Program-made: the position numbers and the translations under genes
Shown: positions 36,347-46,485 of the stretch, piece after piece
Layout of the letters: each line of letters starts with the position of its first letter
Position numbering within the stretch: the stretch's first letter is position 1
Assembly (NCBI RefSeq): GCF_024652905.1
Contig: NZ_CP102428.1
Span: forward strand, 694,501 to 758,500
DNA length: 64,000 nucleotides
Reading direction: 5' to 3'
Source: Pseudomonas oryzihabitans
GTDB taxonomy: Bacteria; Pseudomonadota; Gammaproteobacteria; Pseudomonadales; Pseudomonadaceae
The notes under the pieces: model-generated
What the model was told of the DNA's origin: nothing
Databases searched by the model: none
What the model saw: the letters and a program-made list of their open reading frames with translations, nothing else

Positions 36347-37731
36347 TGGCGCTGCACCTCTACAACACCCTGACCAAGACCAAGGAAGCCTTCACGCCGC
36401 TGGTACCAGGGCAGGTGCGCATGTACGTCTGCGGCATGACCGTCTATGACTACTGCCACCTGGGGCATGGTCGCAGCATGGTGGCCTTCGACGTCATCAC
36501 GCGCTGGCTGCGCCATAGTGGCTACGACCTGACCTACGTGCGCAACATCACCGACATCGACGACAAGATCATTAAGCGCGCCAATGCCAACGGTGAGCCC
36601 TTCACCGACCTGGTGGCGCGGATGATCGAGGCGATGCACGAGGACGAGGCGCGGCTGAATATCCGCAAGCCCGACCAGGAGCCGCGCGCCACCGATCACA
36701 TCGCTGGCATGCACGCCATGATCCAGACCCTGATCGACAAGGGCTATGCCTATGCCCCGGGTAACGGCGACGTCTACTACCGGGTCAACCGCTTCGCTGG
36801 CTACGGCAAGCTGTCGCGGCGGCGCGTCGAGGACCTGCGCATCGGCGCGCGCATCGAGCCGGGCGAGGCCAAGGAAGATCCGCTGGACTTCGTGCTGTGG
36901 AAGGCCGCCAAGCCGGGCGAGCCGAGCTGGCCGTCGCCCTGGGGCGCCGGGCGACCGGGCTGGCACATCGAGTGCTCGGTGATGTCCACCTGCTGCCTGG
37001 GCGAGACCTTCGACATCCACGGTGGTGGCAACGATCTGGAGTTTCCGCACCACGAGAACGAGATCGCTCAGAGCGAGGCGGCCACCGGTAAGACCTACGC
37101 CAACGCCTGGCTGCACTGCGGGATGATCACCATCAATGGCGAGAAGATGTCCAAGTCCCTGGGCAACTTCTTCACCCTGCGCGAGGTGCTGGAGAAGTAC
37201 CACCCCGAGGTGGTGCGCTACCTGCTGATCGCCAGCCACTATCGCAGTCCGATCAACTATTCAGAAGACAACCTGCGCGAAGCCAAGGGTGCTCTGGAGC
37301 GCTTCTATCACTCGCTCAAGGGCCTGCCGCAAGCACCGGCGCAAGGCGGCGAAAGCTACGCCGAGCGCTTCGCCCAGTGCATGGACGACGACTTCAACAC
37401 CGCCGGTGCCTGCGGCGTGCTGTTCGAGCTGGCCCGCGAGATCAACCGCCTGCGCGAGAGCGATCCTGCCGCGGCGGCTGGACTGGCCGGGCGTCTGCGC
37501 GAACTGGGTGAGGTGCTGGGCGTGCTGCAGCTGGAGCCGGAAGCTTTCCTGCGCGCCGATGCGGCGGGGCGGGTGGATGCCGCCGAGGTCGAGGCGCTGA
37601 TCCAGGCCCGGCTCACCGCGCGCGCCGAAAAGAACTGGGCGGAATCCGACCGCATCCGCGACCAGCTCACCGCCCTGGGCGTGGTGCTGGAAGACGGCAA
37701 GGGCGGCACCACCTGGCGCCTGGCGGAGTAA
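36343..37731 (+). CDS. cysS: Cysteinyl-tRNA synthetase
   Basis: This 462-residue class I synthetase charges tRNA-Cys. Two adjacent ATG codons (36343 and 36346) could start it; the first overlaps the glnS stop. Catalytic features are the zinc site beginning [19 protein letters not shown] (Cys plus the HIGH motif), [13 protein letters not shown] with further zinc ligands, [15 protein letters not shown] and [12 protein letters not shown] (KMSKS). Length is normal (E. coli 461). Confidence 0.98.
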   Translation: MMALHLYNTLTKTKEAFTPLVPGQVRMYVCGMTVYDYCHLGHGRSMVAFDVITRWLRHSGYDLTYVRNITDIDDKIIKRANANGEPFTDLVARMIEAMHEDEARLNIRKPDQEPRATDHIAGMHAMIQTLIDKGYAYAPGNGDVYYRVNRFAGYGKLSRRRVEDLRIGARIEPGEAKEDPLDFVLWKAAKPGEPSWPSPWGAGRPGWHIECSVMSTCCLGETFDIHGGGNDLEFPHHENEIAQSEAATGKTYANAWLHCGMITINGEKMSKSLGNFFTLREVLEKYHPEVVRYLLIASHYRSPINYSEDNLREAKGALERFYHSLKGLPQAPAQGGESYAERFAQCMDDDFNTAGACGVLFELAREINRLRESDPAAAAGLAGRLRELGEVLGVLQLEPEAFLRADAAGRVDAAEVEALIQARLTARAEKNWAESDRIRDQLTALGVVLEDGKGGTTWRLAE

Positions 37732-37798
37732 GCGACGCCCAGCATAGCGCGGCCATGGCGGTCCGCCGATGCGGCCGCTCCTACGGGGCCGGGCCGCC

Positions 37799-38257
37799 GT
37801 AGGTTAGGTTGAGACGGCTCCATCGTCGAAGCCCAACAGTGCGGGCTCTGGGCCAGACCCGTTTGGCTTCGCAGCGCGCAGCCCAACCTAATGGCCGTTC
37901 CTACGGGCTGGCGCTGTCTTCGTAGGTTGGGTTGAGACGGCTCCATCGTCGAAGCCCAACAGTGCGGGCTCTGGGCCAGACCCGTTTGGCTTCGCAGCGC
38001 AGCCCAACCTATATGGCCGTTCCTACGGGCTGGCGCTGTTTTCGTAGGTTGGGTTGAGACGGCTCCATCGTCGAAGCCCAACAGTGCGGGCTCTGGGCAA
38101 GACCCGTTTGGCTTCGCTGCGCGTAACCCAACCTAACGGCCTTTCCTACGGGCTGCCTCTGTTTTCGTAGGTTGGGTTGAGACGGCTCCATCGTCGAAGC
38201 CCAACAGCCGGCTCCGAGCAAGACCTGTTGGGCTTCGCTACGCTCAGCCCAACCTAG
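37799..38257. repeat. Four-unit tandem array of inverted repeats, period about 123 bp
   Basis: Four units begin at 37799, 37922, 38044 and 38167. Each opens GTAGGTT(G/A)GGTTGAGACGG, carries inner arms GAAGCCCAACAG and a Gly-codon-like TTTGGCTTCG, and closes AGCCCAACCTA. Units 1 to 3 are followed by a spacer of about 30 bp reading roughly TTCCTACGGGCTGGCGCTGT. The units are more than 90% alike by eye, and their arms match the solo element at 8205-8296. This fills the whole gap between cysS and the helicase gene. Confidence 0.9.
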
Positions 38258-38321
38258 GGTCTATTACGGTCATGGCCGCGATTACCTGTCTACCGCCATT
38301 CCACCGCGCTAAGCCTTACGG

Positions 38322-39632
38322 TTACTTGCGTGGCTTGCCGAAGCCGGGCGACTTGCGCACCGACTTGACCTTGGGTTTGCCGTCTTCCACCCAGCGACCC
38401 AGGGGCTTGTCGGATACCGGTCCACCCACCTTGGGTTTCTTCGGCTTCTTGGGCTTCTTCATGACCAGTCCGCCCGGACCGGTCTGGGGAACGCGGTGGT
38501 CGGGGATGAAATCCGGCTCGTCGCGGCGCACGAGGATCTGACCGATCAGCGTCTCGATGGCCGCCAGTTGCTCGACTTCATCGGCGCAGACCAGTGAAAC
38601 CGCCTGGCCCTGGTTGCCCGCGCGCCCGGTGCGGCCGATGCGGTGGACATAGTCCTCGGCGACGATGGGCAGGTCCAGGTTGACCACCAGCGGCAGGTCC
38701 TGGATGTCCAGGCCGCGGGCAGCCACATCGGTAGCGACCAGGATGTCCGCCTCGCCGGCCTTGAAGCGGGCGAGGGCGCGCAGCCGCGCCGGCTGGGGCT
38801 TGTCGCCATGGATGGATTCCGCCGCCAGACCCTCGGCCTGCAAGGCTTCCACCAGTTGCTCCACACCCTTGCGCGTCTTGGCGAACACCAGCACCTGGCC
38901 GTGGCGACCGCTGCGATAGAGGTGCAGGAAGAGTTCGGTCTTGCGCTTCTTGTCGACCGGCACGACCCACTGCTTGACGGTGACGGCGGCCGTGTTGCGC
39001 GGGCTGACGTCGAGGGTCTGGGGATCGCGCAGCACCGGGGCGGCCAGTTGGCGCACGGCGTCGGAGAAGGTCGCCGAGAACAGCAGGGTCTGGCGCTTGC
39101 GCGGCAGCATGACGAACAGCTCGCCCAGTTGCCGGGAAAAGCCCAGGTCGAGCATGCGATCGGCTTCGTCCAGCACCAGCAGCTGCACCTGGTCGAAGCG
39201 CACGGCGTTCTGGCTGAACAGATCGAGCAGGCGACCTGGGGTCGCCACCAGCACATCCACACCTTTACGCAGTTTCATCATCTGCGGATTGATGCTCACG
39301 CCACCATAGGCCACCGCGGTGCGCAGGGGCAGGTGCTGGGCATAGTCGCGCAGGCTGGCATGGACCTGTTCGGCCAGCTCGCGGGTGGGCGTGAGGATCA
39401 GCGCGCGGATATGGTTGGGCGCCACCGCCGGGCCTTCCTGCACCAGTCGCTGCAGCAGCGGCAGGCCGAAGGCGCCGGTCTTGCCGGTGCCGGTCTGGGC
39501 GGCGGCCAGCAGGTCGCGACCCGCCAGCACCGCGGGGATAGCCTGACGCTGGATGGGGGTAGGGGAGCTGTGCTCCAGGGCGGCGAGCGCCTGCAGCAGC
39601 GGATCGATGAGGCCGAGGTCGGCAAAGGTCAT
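38322..39632 (-). CDS. DEAD-box ATP-dependent RNA helicase (RhlE type)
   Basis: This 436-residue helicase has every DEAD-box motif: Q-motif SPTPIQRQAIP, motif I AAQTGTGKTGAFGLPLLQ, Ia LTPTRELAEQV, II LVLDEADRMLDLGF, III LLFSATFS, IV/V ATDVAARGLDI and VI HRIGRTGRAGN. The sequence and the short basic tail (KKPKKPKKPKVGG...) fit the RhlE branch, which remodels ribosomal precursors and mRNA. Pseudomonas carries several paralogues, so I do not give a gene symbol. The C-terminus ends 65 bp from the repeat array. Confidence 0.93.
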   Translation of the reverse strand: MTFADLGLIDPLLQALAALEHSSPTPIQRQAIPAVLAGRDLLAAAQTGTGKTGAFGLPLLQRLVQEGPAVAPNHIRALILTPTRELAEQVHASLRDYAQHLPLRTAVAYGGVSINPQMMKLRKGVDVLVATPGRLLDLFSQNAVRFDQVQLLVLDEADRMLDLGFSRQLGELFVMLPRKRQTLLFSATFSDAVRQLAAPVLRDPQTLDVSPRNTAAVTVKQWVVPVDKKRKTELFLHLYRSGRHGQVLVFAKTRKGVEQLVEALQAEGLAAESIHGDKPQPARLRALARFKAGEADILVATDVAARGLDIQDLPLVVNLDLPIVAEDYVHRIGRTGRAGNQGQAVSLVCADEVEQLAAIETLIGQILVRRDEPDFIPDHRVPQTGPGGLVMKKPKKPKKPKVGGPVSDKPLGRWVEDGKPKVKSVRKSPGFGKPRK

Positions 39633-39770
39633 GACAGGCCCGGATGGCGACGAAAAGGGAGCGAATTCTAGGCCGACTGTGATGCGCGCTCAAACTTTGT
39701 AGCCAGGCGGCGGCTGCGGGCTGAATCCCGACGCGGCATAGTGGTCAGTTCTGCGTCTACAGGAGAGCCC

Positions 39771-41663
39771 ATGAGCGATACCTCTACCTTGCCCCCGGTA
39801 CTGGCCGGTCCGCTGTTGCGCCGGGTCGAGTCGTCGCGGTTGCTGCTCTGGCTGGTGACCACCACCGCCGAGGCGCCTGTGCCGCGGCTCTGGCAGGGTG
39901 AAGCCGAGTGGGAGGCACAGAGCGAGGTCCAGTGCCTGCGCCTGGGCGCACAGGCCTACCTGCAGCTGCTGGAGGTCAAGCCTAAGGTCGAGTTGCCGAC
40001 CGATACCTTCATCCACTACGACCTGCAGCTGACCGCGGGCGGCATCCGCGACTGGGCCCCACACTTGCTCTCGGCCGACGGGGACCTGCCATGCCTGGTG
40101 CTGCGCGCACGCTTCGATCATCTGCTCCATGGCTCCTGTCGCAAGCCCCATCATGCCTCGGCCGATGGCCTGATCGCGGTGGATCGCCTGCTGCAGGCCA
40201 GTGCGACCCCCGAGGAGCGGCCCGCGGCCCTGTTGCTTACCGGTGATCAGGTCTATGCCGATGATGTCGCGGGGCCCATGCTGCTGGCGGTGCAGGCGCT
40301 GATCCGTCGCCTCGGACTTCATGGTGAGTTTCTCGAAGGTGCGGTGGTGGCGGACAGCGACGCGCTGATGGCCCATGCCGCCAATCTCTATCACCGCGAA
40401 GACCTGCTGCCGGCCTTCAAGTCCAATCGGGCGCTGCGCGAGAAATTCTTTGGTGGGGTGGAAAAGCCGATCTTCACCTCCACCAATGCCCACAATCACC
40501 TGGTGACCCTGAGCGAGGTGCTGGCGCTCTATCTGCTCTGCTGGTCCCCCACGCCCTGGAGCCTGATCGAGGTCGTGCCACCGGCGCTCGACGATAAGGA
40601 CCGTGAGCGTTACGCCGCCGAGTCGCGCTGCATCGAAGGCTTCGTGGCGACCCTGCCCCAGGCTGCGCGGGCCCTGGCCTGGGTACCGACGTTGATGATC
40701 TTCGACGACCACGACGTCACCGACGACTGGAATCTATCCGCCCGCTGGGAGGAGACGGCCTATGGGCATCCCTTCTCTCGGCGCATCCTCGGCAATGCCC
40801 TGCTGGCCTATCTGCTTTGCCAGGCCTGGGGCAACGCGCCGGAATCGGTCGCCGAGCTGTTGGCCGCCACCGCCTGCCTGTTGGCCACCGCGGGAGACGA
40901 CGGCAAACTGGACTGTGCGGAGCAGAATCAGTGCATCGACGATCTGCTGCGGTTCCAGGGTTGGCACTATGTGCTCAAGACCAGCCCGCCGCTGATCGTG
41001 CTGGACACCCGTACGCGCCGTTGGCGCAGCGAACGCCGCCTGGAGCACCCGTCGGGCCTGATGGACTGGGAGGCCCTTTGCGAGTTGCAGCAGGACCTGT
41101 TGGATCATCCGTCGGCGGTGATCGTTTCGGCCGCGCCCATGTTCGGCGTCAAGCTGATCGAGGCGGTGCAGCGCATCTTCACCTGGTTCGGCCAGCCGCT
41201 GATGGTAGATGCCGAGAACTGGATGGCCCACCCCGGCGCGGCCAAGACCATGCTCAACATCTTTCGCCACCGGCGCACCCCGGGCAATTACGTGGTGCTC
41301 TCCGGCGACGTGCACTATTCCTTCGTCTACGACATCCGCATCCGCGACAAGCGCGGCGAGCCGCGGCTCTGGCAGATCACCAGCAGCGGCATCAAGAACG
41401 AGTTTCCACCGCGCCTGCTGGCGACCCTGGATCGACTCAATCGCTGGCTCTATGCGCCCTGGTCGCCGCTCAACGGCTTCACCAAGCGCCGCCGCTGGGA
41501 GTTGCAGCCACGGCTGCCGGATCGCCGCGAGGCCGGCGAGCGTCTATGGAACGGTGCCGGCATCGGCCAGGTGTTGCTTGATGAGGAAGGGCGCCCAGCG
41601 GTGATTCGCCAGCACAATGCCGATGGCTCGCCGGCCACCGAGTTCGTCGAGCGCCCGGCCTGA
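39771..41663 (+). CDS. PhoD-like phosphatase (metallophosphoesterase superfamily)
   Basis: This 630-residue protein has metal-binding signatures of the PhoD/alkaline-phosphatase-D-like group: ALLLTGDQVYADDVAGPML, LMIFDDHDVTDDWNLSARW and the late YVVLSGDVHYSFVYD. No signal peptide follows the start (ATG at 39771 after AGGAG), so, unlike classical PhoD, it is predicted to be cytoplasmic. Its substrate is unknown. It is divergent from the helicase gene. Confidence 0.88.
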   Translation: MSDTSTLPPVLAGPLLRRVESSRLLLWLVTTTAEAPVPRLWQGEAEWEAQSEVQCLRLGAQAYLQLLEVKPKVELPTDTFIHYDLQLTAGGIRDWAPHLLSADGDLPCLVLRARFDHLLHGSCRKPHHASADGLIAVDRLLQASATPEERPAALLLTGDQVYADDVAGPMLLAVQALIRRLGLHGEFLEGAVVADSDALMAHAANLYHREDLLPAFKSNRALREKFFGGVEKPIFTSTNAHNHLVTLSEVLALYLLCWSPTPWSLIEVVPPALDDKDRERYAAESRCIEGFVATLPQAARALAWVPTLMIFDDHDVTDDWNLSARWEETAYGHPFSRRILGNALLAYLLCQAWGNAPESVAELLAATACLLATAGDDGKLDCAEQNQCIDDLLRFQGWHYVLKTSPPLIVLDTRTRRWRSERRLEHPSGLMDWEALCELQQDLLDHPSAVIVSAAPMFGVKLIEAVQRIFTWFGQPLMVDAENWMAHPGAAKTMLNIFRHRRTPGNYVVLSGDVHYSFVYDIRIRDKRGEPRLWQITSSGIKNEFPPRLLATLDRLNRWLYAPWSPLNGFTKRRRWELQPRLPDRREAGERLWNGAGIGQVLLDEEGRPAVIRQHNADGSPATEFVERPA

Positions 41664-41681
41664 GGTCAGCGCGGCCGCTTG

Positions 41682-42797
41682 CTAGGTTCTCGAGGGGGAC
41701 AGGCGCCTGATCAGCCAGGTCGAGATCCAGTACACTGGCTCCAGCACCAGAAAACCCAGCAGGATACCGCCCAGCCGCGCCATGCCTGCCACCGGGTCGA
41801 TATGGTCATAGTGGTCAGGCACCATCACCACCAGAAACGCCAGCGCGAACTGCATGCCGAGATAGCCGATACCGAGCGGGCCGTTCTCGAGGTGTCTGCC
41901 GATCAGCACGCCGAGCGCGACGCCCGCCAGCGTCAGCCAGAGACTTTTTTGGCTGACCAGCAGCAGAATGGCCGCCAGGCCGCCGCCGAGCAGGCAACCG
42001 AGCATTCGATGCAGCAGCCTTCTGGAGACTGCCTTGCCGGCGCTGCTCAGGCCGTCGAAGGGAACGACCATGACCGCCAGGATGGTGATGGCGGCCTGGC
42101 TGATATCCACCTCGATCTTCCCCGTCGCGCCCAACGCCAGCAGGGCCAGGGCTAGACCCCCCTGCAGCGCATGGCGCAATGCCAAGGGTTGCCAGACACC
42201 CAGGGTTCGCGGCGCTGAGGCTACCGTGGTCGGTACCCTGGGCCATAGGCGGGCACGGACGCCGTAGGTGGAAAGCGCGCTCACCAGTACGCAAGCCGAG
42301 GTGCCGAGCGCCACTTCCAACAGGCGCGACAGGGCGTATTGCTCAAGCTGATCGGGCGCCTGGAGGCTCGCCAGGACCACCATGGCGTAGGTGAGGCCGC
42401 CCAGCAACCAGGCGTAGCCATAGCGGCCCACCAGGGTCAGATAGAGTGTGATGCTGCCCACGGTGCCCAGCAGTCCAGCCTGCTCGTAGGGGTTCAGCTG
42501 CAGGTGGCGCAGGACGAGCAGGGCACCTGCGGCGCCGATACAGGTACCCAGCACTCGCAGGCAGCCGCGTGCGCAGCTGTCGCGGACATCTGACCTCATC
42601 ACGATATAGCCGCTGAAAGCCGCCCAACCGACATGCTGAACCCCGGCCAAATGGCCGAGCAGGATCGCCAGCAAGACCGAGGTCAGGGTTTCCAGTTCGT
42701 CGACCAGGCGGCGACGGTCGCGGCCGAACTGGCGGAGATCTCCCGCCAGATCGCGCAACAACCGCCTGAATTCCGACAACGCCTGGGAAAGGGGCAT
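41682..42797 (-). CDS. FUSC-family membrane protein
   Basis: This 371-residue protein has two sets of hydrophobic helices, LTSVLLAILLGHLAGVQHVG with VLGTCIGAAGALLVL, and a second block in the C-terminal half (AAITILAVMVVPFDGLSSAG onwards). This is the layout of FUSC/aromatic-acid exporter proteins (YccS, AaeB-like). The internal duplication is visible, but it is shorter than full AaeB (about 650). A role in export of aromatic acids or other hydrophobic acids is possible but not shown. It is convergent with the PhoD-like gene. Confidence 0.82.
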   Translation of the reverse strand: MPLSQALSEFRRLLRDLAGDLRQFGRDRRRLVDELETLTSVLLAILLGHLAGVQHVGWAAFSGYIVMRSDVRDSCARGCLRVLGTCIGAAGALLVLRHLQLNPYEQAGLLGTVGSITLYLTLVGRYGYAWLLGGLTYAMVVLASLQAPDQLEQYALSRLLEVALGTSACVLVSALSTYGVRARLWPRVPTTVASAPRTLGVWQPLALRHALQGGLALALLALGATGKIEVDISQAAITILAVMVVPFDGLSSAGKAVSRRLLHRMLGCLLGGGLAAILLLVSQKSLWLTLAGVALGVLIGRHLENGPLGIGYLGMQFALAFLVVMVPDHYDHIDPVAGMARLGGILLGFLVLEPVYWISTWLIRRLSPSRT

Positions 42798-43001
42798 GGA
42801 TCCATGATGATCGCCGTGGTCTCGGCCTAGGTTACAGCGCCTGATCGTCCGGCATCAAAGCAGACTGTTGCCGAGCGGGAGGCGCGATGATCAACCAGGT
42901 CGCAGCAGGGGATTGGCTCAGCGAAGCAACGGACCAGACCGCGATTGATCGGGGTCAAGCTCAAGGATCCGAGCGGTAGCGGCGCATCGCGACGGGGCCG
43001 C

Positions 43002-44246
43002 TCAGGCCGACCTGCCGCCAGCGGCCAGCCAGCGCAGCACGCCCTGGCTCGCCGCACGCCCGCTGGCGAAGCAGGCGGTGAGCAGGTAGCCGCCGGTGGG
43101 GGCTTCCCAATCGAGCATCTCACCTGCGCAGAAGACGCCAGGCAATTGCCGGAGCATCAGGCCGTCCTCCAGTGCCTCCAGAGGCACGCCGCCGGCGCTG
43201 CTGATGGCTTCCGCCAGGGGGCGCGGTCGGACCACGGTGAGCGGCACGGCCTTGCAGGCCTGGGCCAGCCGGGCCATGTCCTGGAAGGCCTCGGGTGGCG
43301 CCAGTTCACGGAGCAGGGCGGCGCGAGCGCCGTCGATCCCGGCTTGGCGCCGCAGGTGGTTGGCGAGGGACTGGCTGCCACGTGGCTTGGCTAGGGCGCG
43401 TCCCAGTTCGGCCAGGTCGCGCTGGGGCGCCAGATCCAGGCTGAGGATCGCCTGGCCGTCGCGTTCGATGGCCGTGCGGATCTCGGCGGACAGCGCATAG
43501 ACCAGGCTCCCCTCGATCCCGGTGTCGGTAAGGACGAATTCGCCCTGGCGCGGCGGTTGGCCGGGCAGGGCGAGGGCGGCCGGCTTGATCGGCGCGCCGG
43601 CATGGCGGGTCTTGAGAAAGTCGCTCCAGCCAGTGACCTCGAAGCCACAGTTGGCCGGTTCCAGCGGTCGCAGTGTGACGCCACGTTCGGCCAGCAAGGC
43701 CTGCCAGGCGCCATCCGAGCCCAGGCGCGGCCAGCTGCCGCCACCCAATGCCAGTACACAGGCCTGGGGTTGCAGGAGGCGCTCGCCTTCTGGGGTTGCC
43801 AGGCGCAGCCGACCCTCGACGTCCCAGCCCAACCAGCGACTGCGGGTGTGAATTCGCACGCCTTGATCGCGCAGGCGATGCAGCCAGGCACGCAGTAGCG
43901 GCGCGGCCTTCATGTCGGCGGGAAACACTCGTCCCGAGGTGCCGACAAAGGTCTCTATGCCGAGCTCATGGATCCAGGCGCGCAGGGCATCGCTGTCGAA
44001 GGCATCGAGCCAGGAGCTGACGTCGCCCTCGCGCTCGCGATAGCGCTGGCGGAAGGTGGCCTGCTCTTCGGCATGGGTGATGTTCATGCCGCCCACGCCG
44101 GCCAGTAGGAACTTGCGACCCACGGAAGGCATGGCATCGAAGAGATCCACCGGGATGCCGGCGGCGGCCAGGGTCTCGGCCGCCATCAGCCCGGCGGGGC
44201 CGCCCCCGATGACAGCGACGGCAGGGGCGGCGGGGGAGAGAGACAT
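43002..44246 (-). CDS. HI0933/BaiN-type FAD-dependent flavoprotein
   Basis: This 414-residue FAD enzyme has the dinucleotide motif VAVIGGGPAGLMAAETLAAAG at the N-terminus, then the family block SVGRKFLLAGVGGMNITHAE and C-terminal GVFCAGEMLDWEAPTGGYLL. These mark the HI0933/YhiN/BaiN family of putative NAD(P)-dependent reductases, in the subgroup seen in Pseudomonas. Activity is unknown for this subgroup. It is a single gene with about 50 bp to the dehydrogenase gene. Confidence 0.9.
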   Translation of the reverse strand: MSLSPAAPAVAVIGGGPAGLMAAETLAAAGIPVDLFDAMPSVGRKFLLAGVGGMNITHAEEQATFRQRYREREGDVSSWLDAFDSDALRAWIHELGIETFVGTSGRVFPADMKAAPLLRAWLHRLRDQGVRIHTRSRWLGWDVEGRLRLATPEGERLLQPQACVLALGGGSWPRLGSDGAWQALLAERGVTLRPLEPANCGFEVTGWSDFLKTRHAGAPIKPAALALPGQPPRQGEFVLTDTGIEGSLVYALSAEIRTAIERDGQAILSLDLAPQRDLAELGRALAKPRGSQSLANHLRRQAGIDGARAALLRELAPPEAFQDMARLAQACKAVPLTVVRPRPLAEAISSAGGVPLEALEDGLMLRQLPGVFCAGEMLDWEAPTGGYLLTACFASGRAASQGVLRWLAAGGRSA

Positions 44247-44299
44247 GGCGGCATCCAGGAGCTACGGAAAACCGCCATTGTACGCGAGGTGCTAGGTTC

Positions 44300-45541
44300 T
44301 TAGACCACGCCAGCCTGACCCAGGGGCGCCGCCAGGGGTTCTTCCAGCCGCTCGGGAATCAGCGGTTCGGTGCGCCCCGGCGTCAGGATGACCTTGCGGC
44401 AGTCCTCCTGCTTCTTGTCGAAGATCTTGTAGCCTTCGACCGCCTGCTCCAGGGACATCCGGTGGGTGATGATGGCCTCCGGCGCCAGGTCGCCACGCTC
44501 GATGTGTTCCAGCAGTTCCGGCAGATAGCGCTGCACGTGGGTCTGGCCCATCTTGAAGGTCAGGCCCTTGTCGAAGGCATCACCGAACAGGAAGCCGTGG
44601 ATGAAACCGGCATAGACCCCGGGCACGCTCACGGTGCCACCGCGCCGCACGGCCGCGATGCACTGGCGCAGAGCCTTGCCGCTGCTGCCTTCCAGCTTGA
44701 GGTTGGCGAGGATGGTCTCGGTGGTGCTGCCCTTGGCCTCGAAGCCCACGGCATCCACGACTCCATCCACGCCCCGCTTGCCGGGCGTCTGCTCGATGAT
44801 GGTGGCCGCCGGATCGTCGTCCTCGTCGAAGTTGATCGGGATGACGCCATAGGTCTGCTGGGCATAGGCCAGGCGATAGGGGTGGTGATCGACCATGAAG
44901 ATACGCTCGGCACCCAGCATCCGCGCACAGGCGGCCGACAGCAGGCCGACCGGTCCGGCGCCATAGATGGCGATGCTCGAACCCTGGCCGATGCCGGTGT
45001 TGAGCACGGCCTGCCAGGCGGTGGGCAGGATGTCGGAAAGGAACAGCACCTTTTCGTCAGCCAGGGTGCCGGGCACCTTGAAGGGGCCGGTATTGGCCTT
45101 GGGTACGCGCACGTATTCGGCCTGGCCGCCCGGTACGCCACCGTAGAGATGGCTGAAGCCGAACAAGGCCGCGCCCGGCGGGATCTGCTTCTTGTTGAGG
45201 ATGGCGCCGCGGCCGGTGTTGGTGGTCTCACAGGCCGCGTAGAGATCCTGGTTGCAGAAGAAGCAGCTGCCGCAGGCGATGACGAAGGGAATCACCACCC
45301 GGTCGCCCTTCTGCACGGCGGTGACCGCCGGGCCGGTCTCTTCGACGACGCCCATGAATTCGTGGCCGAAGATATCCCCGTGCTCGACGGTGGGGATCTT
45401 GCCGCGATAGAGGTGCAGGTCCGAGCCGCAGATGGCCGTGGCGGTTACCCGCAGGACGATGTCGTCGGCGTCCTGGATGGTCGGATCGGGGACGGTATCG
45501 ACACGGACATCGTGGGCACCGTGGTAGGTCAAGGCTCGCAT
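44300..45541 (-). CDS. Zinc-dependent alcohol/formaldehyde dehydrogenase-like
   Basis: This 413-residue medium-chain dehydrogenase has both zinc sites. The catalytic site is [14 protein letters not shown] and [10 protein letters not shown]; the structural zinc site is [16 protein letters not shown] (four Cys). The Rossmann fold appears in [20 protein letters not shown]. The C-terminal half is like glutathione-independent formaldehyde dehydrogenase (FdhA) and other long-insert relatives. The start at 45541 has a GGAGA site; a longer frame upstream is unsupported. Substrate is not certain. Confidence 0.88.
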   Translation of the reverse strand: MRALTYHGAHDVRVDTVPDPTIQDADDIVLRVTATAICGSDLHLYRGKIPTVEHGDIFGHEFMGVVEETGPAVTAVQKGDRVVIPFVIACGSCFFCNQDLYAACETTNTGRGAILNKKQIPPGAALFGFSHLYGGVPGGQAEYVRVPKANTGPFKVPGTLADEKVLFLSDILPTAWQAVLNTGIGQGSSIAIYGAGPVGLLSAACARMLGAERIFMVDHHPYRLAYAQQTYGVIPINFDEDDDPAATIIEQTPGKRGVDGVVDAVGFEAKGSTTETILANLKLEGSSGKALRQCIAAVRRGGTVSVPGVYAGFIHGFLFGDAFDKGLTFKMGQTHVQRYLPELLEHIERGDLAPEAIITHRMSLEQAVEGYKIFDKKQEDCRKVILTPGRTEPLIPERLEEPLAAPLGQAGVV

Positions 45542-45696
45542 GGCGGTCTCCGTTGGGTAGCGTTTACCTAGAGGTGGAGGCCGCCGCCAGCCGAGCGGTT
45601 CCGCGATGTCTGACCGGTGGTATGGCACCTTGATGGCGACCGATCACGGCTTTTCGCCGCCAAGGCCCGGGCCAGAGCCGGGCAGGCGGAACGGTG

Positions 45697-46473
45697 TCAG
45701 CGGTTGCGGATGTACACGGCCTTACCCGCGCTGCCATCAGCAGGATCGCGTTCCTGCACCTCGAACCTGTCGCCATGGGCCTTCACCAGGCCACTGAATT
45801 TGCGATGCCCATAGAGGCGGGCATCGAAGTCCGGACGCACCTTGCCCAGGTTGGCCCCGACCATGCCCAGGTTGGCCCAGCCGCCTTCGTCGGAGGCGTC
45901 TTCCACGGCCTGTTCGATGAGCTTGAGAATGGTGTTCAACTTGGGCTTGCCACGGTTGGTGGTCGCGGGCTTGTCGGTGGCGCTGGTGGTTTCGCGAGCC
46001 TCTTCGCGTGGCTTCGACCTGAGGATCTCGGTGTAGATGAATCTGTCGCAGGCCGAGACGAAGGGATCCGGTGTCTTCTCCTCGCCGAAACCGTAGACCG
46101 TCAGGCCTTCCTCGCGCAGCCGCGCCGCCAGGCGGGTGAAGTCGCTGTCGCTGGAGACCAGGCAGAAGCCGTCGAAACGACGGGTATAGAGCAGGTCCAT
46201 GGCATCGATGATCAGGGCGCTGTCGGTAGCGTTCTTGCCCTTGGTGTAGCCGAACTGCTGCACCGGCTGGATGGAGTGGTCGAGCAGCACCTTCTTCCAG
46301 CTGTTCAGTTGCGGTTGGGTCCAGTCGCCATAGATGCGCTTGACGCTGGCCACGCCGAAGCGGGCGATCTCGGCCATGAGGCCGTCGACGATGGCGGCCG
46401 GTGCGTTGTCCGCATCGATCAGCACCGCCAGGCGCGCCTGGCTGGATTCGGAGGTCTTGGCGGTCTTGCTCAT
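45697..46473 (-). CDS. NYN-domain ribonuclease-like protein with LOTUS/OST-HTH tail
   Basis: This 258-residue protein has an N-terminal NYN/PIN-like nuclease domain. The acidic residues expected at the active site are LIDADNAP (Asp-Asp-Asn), NATDSALIIDAMDLL and LVSSDSDFTRLAARLRE. After a linker of about 35 residues the C-terminus (TILKLIEQAVEDASDEGGWA to KFSGLVKAHGDRFEVQE) matches the LOTUS/OST-HTH RNA-binding domain. Bacterial NYN-LOTUS proteins are poorly characterised and may act on RNA. It shares its strand with the HDAC-like gene, 12 bp downstream of that gene's stop. Confidence 0.88.
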   Translation of the reverse strand: MSKTAKTSESSQARLAVLIDADNAPAAIVDGLMAEIARFGVASVKRIYGDWTQPQLNSWKKVLLDHSIQPVQQFGYTKGKNATDSALIIDAMDLLYTRRFDGFCLVSSDSDFTRLAARLREEGLTVYGFGEEKTPDPFVSACDRFIYTEILRSKPREEARETTSATDKPATTNRGKPKLNTILKLIEQAVEDASDEGGWANLGMVGANLGKVRPDFDARLYGHRKFSGLVKAHGDRFEVQERDPADGSAGKAVYIRNR

Positions 46474-46485
46474 TGAAGCTCCCGT

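Noticed and set aside
37799-38257. CRISPR-like repetition
   Set aside because: Units are about 123 bp, palindromic, and the spacers are alike rather than unique. No cas genes are present.
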